16,622 nucleotides of DNA. Origin: an uncultured Gemmataceae bacterium (GTDB lineage Bacteria > Planctomycetota > Planctomycetia > Gemmatales > Gemmataceae). Within the stretch, counting starts at the first letter, position 1. Every line of letters starts with the position of its first letter. A program made the translations under genes and the position numbers. The stretch spans positions 1 through 16,622 of the forward strand of contig CAKZUU010000102.1 of assembly GCA_937922175.1 (NCBI GenBank), given 5' to 3'. This document shows positions 14,694 to 16,622 of this stretch, piece by piece. The notes under the pieces are model-generated. The model was given only the letters and a program-made list of their open reading frames with translations. It made no database searches and had not been told where the DNA came from.

Positions 14694-15707
14694 TCAATCG
14701 GGTCGCCAAGCGTGGTCGGAAGGCTTGACGCCTTTGCGGAAGCCGTTGAAGGCGAAGGGCGAGGGGTCGTATGTGCCGACGAGATCCACTTTCGTGCCCT
14801 GCGGCGGGATCTGGTCTTCCATGTTCAAGGTCCAGTAGACGGCATTCACGAGCAGCCGCCGAAGCCCCTCGTTGGCGAAATCTTGTGAAGCTCCCATCGT
14901 GGTTGTGAAAACGCGAGCTGCTTTGCCCGCGGCGCCGGTGTAGGACCTGGTCCAGGCAATGGGCATCATCGGGTCGTTTTGCTTCCCCTTGACAGGCTCA
15001 TCTGTAGGTTTCATGCCGGTCAAGACAGCACCGAGGACGAGAGGCTGACTGTCACCCGGGAGAGGCAGGCGAATGCCGTAAACATCGGTGGGGCCCCAGA
15101 TGTCGCCGGAAGCGATGCCACGCAGGATGGGGTGGTGGGCGCTTTGCGGGGGAATGATGCCGCGGCAACTTTGCTTTCCGTGGTGACCGTGATGGCTCAC
15201 CCACGTTTCACCGAGGACCTGCTTACCGAAGCCGCCGGGCCAAGGTTCGCCGTGGTTCCAGGTGTATTTCCGCCAGCGCGATTTCGCATCCAGGTTGAAC
15301 GCATGGGTCGCGGTTCGCAAACCGATGATCGGCCGGCCCGACTCGATGTAATCGACCAGATGTTGCATTTGCTCGTCCGGCAAGTTGCGGAAGCGAGTGA
15401 AAATAATCATCAGATCGGCCGACTTCAGAGCTTCCAGGCCAGGGATATTGTTCGTCACATTGGGGTTAATCGTTCCGTCTTTCGGGTCGATGGCAAACAA
15501 GACCGTGCAGCGGAAACCATGATGCTGGGCGAGGATCTTGCCCAATTGCGGCAGGGTCTCTTCCGAGCGGTACTCTTCATCACCGCTGACGAGCACAATC
15601 CGTTTGCCTTTCCCCGGACCTTCTCGGCCTTCGTAGACCACCCACGAGTCATGGGCCCAAGCGGTGGCAGCGTGAAGGGCCACCGTCGCGATAATGGCTC
15701 GATTCAT
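14694..15707 (-). CDS. Exported ThuA-domain (trehalose-utilization-like) protein
   Basis: A 337-residue protein. Residues 1-18 (MNRAIIATVALHAATAWA) are a signal peptide. The ThuA-like, glutamine-amidotransferase-type fold spans about residues 35-280. It starts KRIVLVSGDEEYRSEETLPQ and contains LKSADLMIIFTRFRNLPDEQ, IESGRPIIGLRTATHAFN and AWTRSYTGAAGKAARVFTTT. The nucleophile Cys of true amidotransferases is not present in GLRTATHAF, as usual for ThuA proteins. ThuA has been linked to sugar (trehalose) metabolism, but planctomycete secreted versions have no proven reaction. The frame runs back to 15809; ATG 15707 is chosen because it exposes the signal peptide and has GAGG eight bases upstream. 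It is followed by the pentahaem cytochrome gene. Confidence 0.88.
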   Translation of the reverse strand: MNRAIIATVALHAATAWAHDSWVVYEGREGPGKGKRIVLVSGDEEYRSEETLPQLGKILAQHHGFRCTVLFAIDPKDGTINPNVTNNIPGLEALKSADLMIIFTRFRNLPDEQMQHLVDYIESGRPIIGLRTATHAFNLDAKSRWRKYTWNHGEPWPGGFGKQVLGETWVSHHGHHGKQSCRGIIPPQSAHHPILRGIASGDIWGPTDVYGIRLPLPGDSQPLVLGAVLTGMKPTDEPVKGKQNDPMMPIAWTRSYTGAAGKAARVFTTTMGASQDFANEGLRRLLVNAVYWTLNMEDQIPPQGTKVDLVGTYDPSPFAFNGFRKGVKPSDHAWRPD

Positions 15708-15769
15708 GAGGCTTACCTCAAAGCGGGCAGCAGAACCAAACCCCGGGACGACAGCGAAACGATGGTGCT

Positions 15770-15798
15770 GTTGTACACCCTTCGTCACCAATCGTGAA
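15770..15798 (-). promoter_or_regulatory. Candidate promoter for the ThuA-cytochrome pair
   Basis: Minus strand: TTCACG (15798-15793), 17-nt spacer, TACAAC (15775-15770). Each box has 4 of 6 consensus bases and the spacing is ideal. It lies in the 141-nt gap after purH and would give a leader of about 55 nt. Moderate motif evidence only. Confidence 0.35.
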
Positions 15799-15848
15799 TT
15801 GACCAGCATCGCGGGTGGCTCGGATTTCGATGCCGACAGCGGGCGGTC

Positions 15849-16622
15849 TCAATGACGAAAATGCCGTATCCCGGTGAAAACCATCGTCAAACCATACTTG
15901 TCGCAGGCGGCAATGGAATCGGCATCGCGGACCGATCCCCCGGGCTGCACAATCGCCGTCACTCCGGCTTTCGCGGCTTCCTCCACATTGTCAGAAAACG
16001 GGAAAAACGCATCCGAGGCCAAGACCGATCCTCGGGCACGTTCGCCCGCTTTTTGCACCGCAATGCGCACGGCGTCGACCCGGCTGGTTTGCCCAGCTCC
16101 TACCCCCACGACTTGACCCTCTTTGGCCAGGACAATCGCGTTGCTCTTGACATGTTTGCAAACCTTCCAGGCAAAGCGCAAATCGGCCTGCTCCTGCTCG
16201 GTCGGCCGACGTTGAGTCACACAACGAATCTGCTTCCAGTCCTCCGAGGGAAGATCGCGTGTCTGGACCAACAGGCCGCCACTGATTCGGCGAACCTCGA
16301 TGTCATCGGGGTGCGAACTCATAGGAAGGGCGGCCACCAGTCGGAGATTCTTGCCCCATTTGGGCCGTTCGGTCAACAGCGCGACGGCCCGATCGTGAAA
16401 CGAGGGGGCCACGATGCATTCGAGAAATCGTGACCGTGACGGATCGGTGATCCGTTCGGCGGTCGCTTCATCCAGTTCGCGGTTGAATCCGAGGATTCCC
16501 CCGAAGGCGCTCAGCGGATCACCGTCGTAGGCGCGCTCGAAGGCATCGGGCAAAAGTTCGGCTGTCGCTGCACCGCAGGGATTGTTGTGTTTGATGACAA
16601 CACAGGCGGGAGCGGTGAATTC
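15849..16622 (-). CDS. purH: Bifunctional purine biosynthesis protein PurH, C-terminal part (AICAR transformylase), partial
   Basis: The last 257 residues of PurH; the 5' end lies beyond the right edge of the window. This part is most of the AICAR formyltransferase domain, which formylates AICAR with 10-formyl-tetrahydrofolate late in purine synthesis. At the window edge the frame reads VVIKHNNPCGAA, holding the conserved catalytic Lys-His pair, followed by YDGDPLSAFGGILGFNRELD. Later signatures are VKSNAIVLAKEGQVVGVGAG, SRVDAVRIAV, and FFPFSDNVEEAAKAGVTAIV, ending at the usual C-terminal YGLTMVFTGIRHFRH. No breaks are seen. The frame stays open to the window edge with no stop, so the TTG at 16553 should not be taken as a start. 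Confidence 0.97.
   Translation of the reverse strand, partial: EFTAPACVVIKHNNPCGAATAELLPDAFERAYDGDPLSAFGGILGFNRELDEATAERITDPSRSRFLECIVAPSFHDRAVALLTERPKWGKNLRLVAALPMSSHPDDIEVRRISGGLLVQTRDLPSEDWKQIRCVTQRRPTEQEQADLRFAWKVCKHVKSNAIVLAKEGQVVGVGAGQTSRVDAVRIAVQKAGERARGSVLASDAFFPFSDNVEEAAKAGVTAIVQPGGSVRDADSIAACDKYGLTMVFTGIRHFRH

Noticed and set aside
14979..15797. 272-codon plus-strand open frame antisense to the ThuA-domain gene, and a similar 238-codon one at 13655-14371 antisense to the pentahaem gene
   Set aside because: Both are mirror frames of well-supported genes, with no recognisable domains.
16551..16553. TTG as the start of a short PurH-like gene
   Set aside because: The frame continues upstream to the window edge with conserved PurH residues including the Lys-His pair, so the gene is cut by the window and not shortened.
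16617..16622. EcoRI site (GAATTC) exactly at the right window edge
   Set aside because: Other GAATTC sites occur inside the window (for example near 1104 and 5129), so this is probably chance or a clone boundary, not biology.

Overview
The window looks like part of a Planctomycetes chromosome, probably from a Gemmata/Pirellula-type lineage. The evidence is an adjacent pair of a DUF1549/DUF1553 (PSCyt2/PSD1) protein and a Tat-exported DUF1501 protein, a ThuA-domain protein, several secreted haem proteins, and a moderately high G+C content judged by eye. No taxonomic search was possible. I see no transposase, integrase, phage gene, CRISPR array or rRNA; the layout is ordinary chromosome.

Left part (1-8.1 kb): two plus-strand genes encode the large CxxCH-containing DUF1549/DUF1553 protein and its DUF1501 partner. 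They converge, with only 2 bases between stop codons, on a minus-strand gene. That gene encodes an exported three-part protein: a CBM9-like domain, a PQQ-type glucose/sorbosone dehydrogenase propeller, and an SO2930-type dihaem cytochrome c. Upstream of it on the same strand is a small exported LolA-like protein. This block looks like cell-envelope sugar or polymer oxidation coupled to c-type haems, but the substrate is unknown.

Middle part (8.2-13.0 kb): a plus-strand run of mainly housekeeping genes. It holds a HIT-family Ap4A-hydrolase/phosphorylase-like protein, a dGTPase (HD domain), a membrane-anchored PIN-TRAM protein, an exported TPR protein, and a cation diffusion facilitator whose GTG start overlaps the TPR stop (GTGA). 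A compact row of three hairpins lies between the dGTPase and PIN-TRAM genes.

Right part (13.0-16.6 kb): everything is on the minus strand. In transcription order it holds the 3' half of purH (AICAR transformylase domain, cut by the window edge), an exported ThuA-domain protein, a secreted pentahaem cytochrome c with an N-terminal beta-sandwich-like domain, and a tRNA-Leu(CAG). The tRNA has a near-consensus sigma70-type promoter (TTGACG-16-TATGAT).

I did not find a clearly new defence or mobile system. The parts most worth a second look are the three-domain dehydrogenase-cytochrome fusion, the ThuA/pentahaem cytochrome pair, and the hairpin row upstream of the PIN-TRAM gene. Several starts were moved from the longest reading frame to an internal start that exposes a signal peptide, has a ribosome binding site, or overlaps the preceding stop codon.
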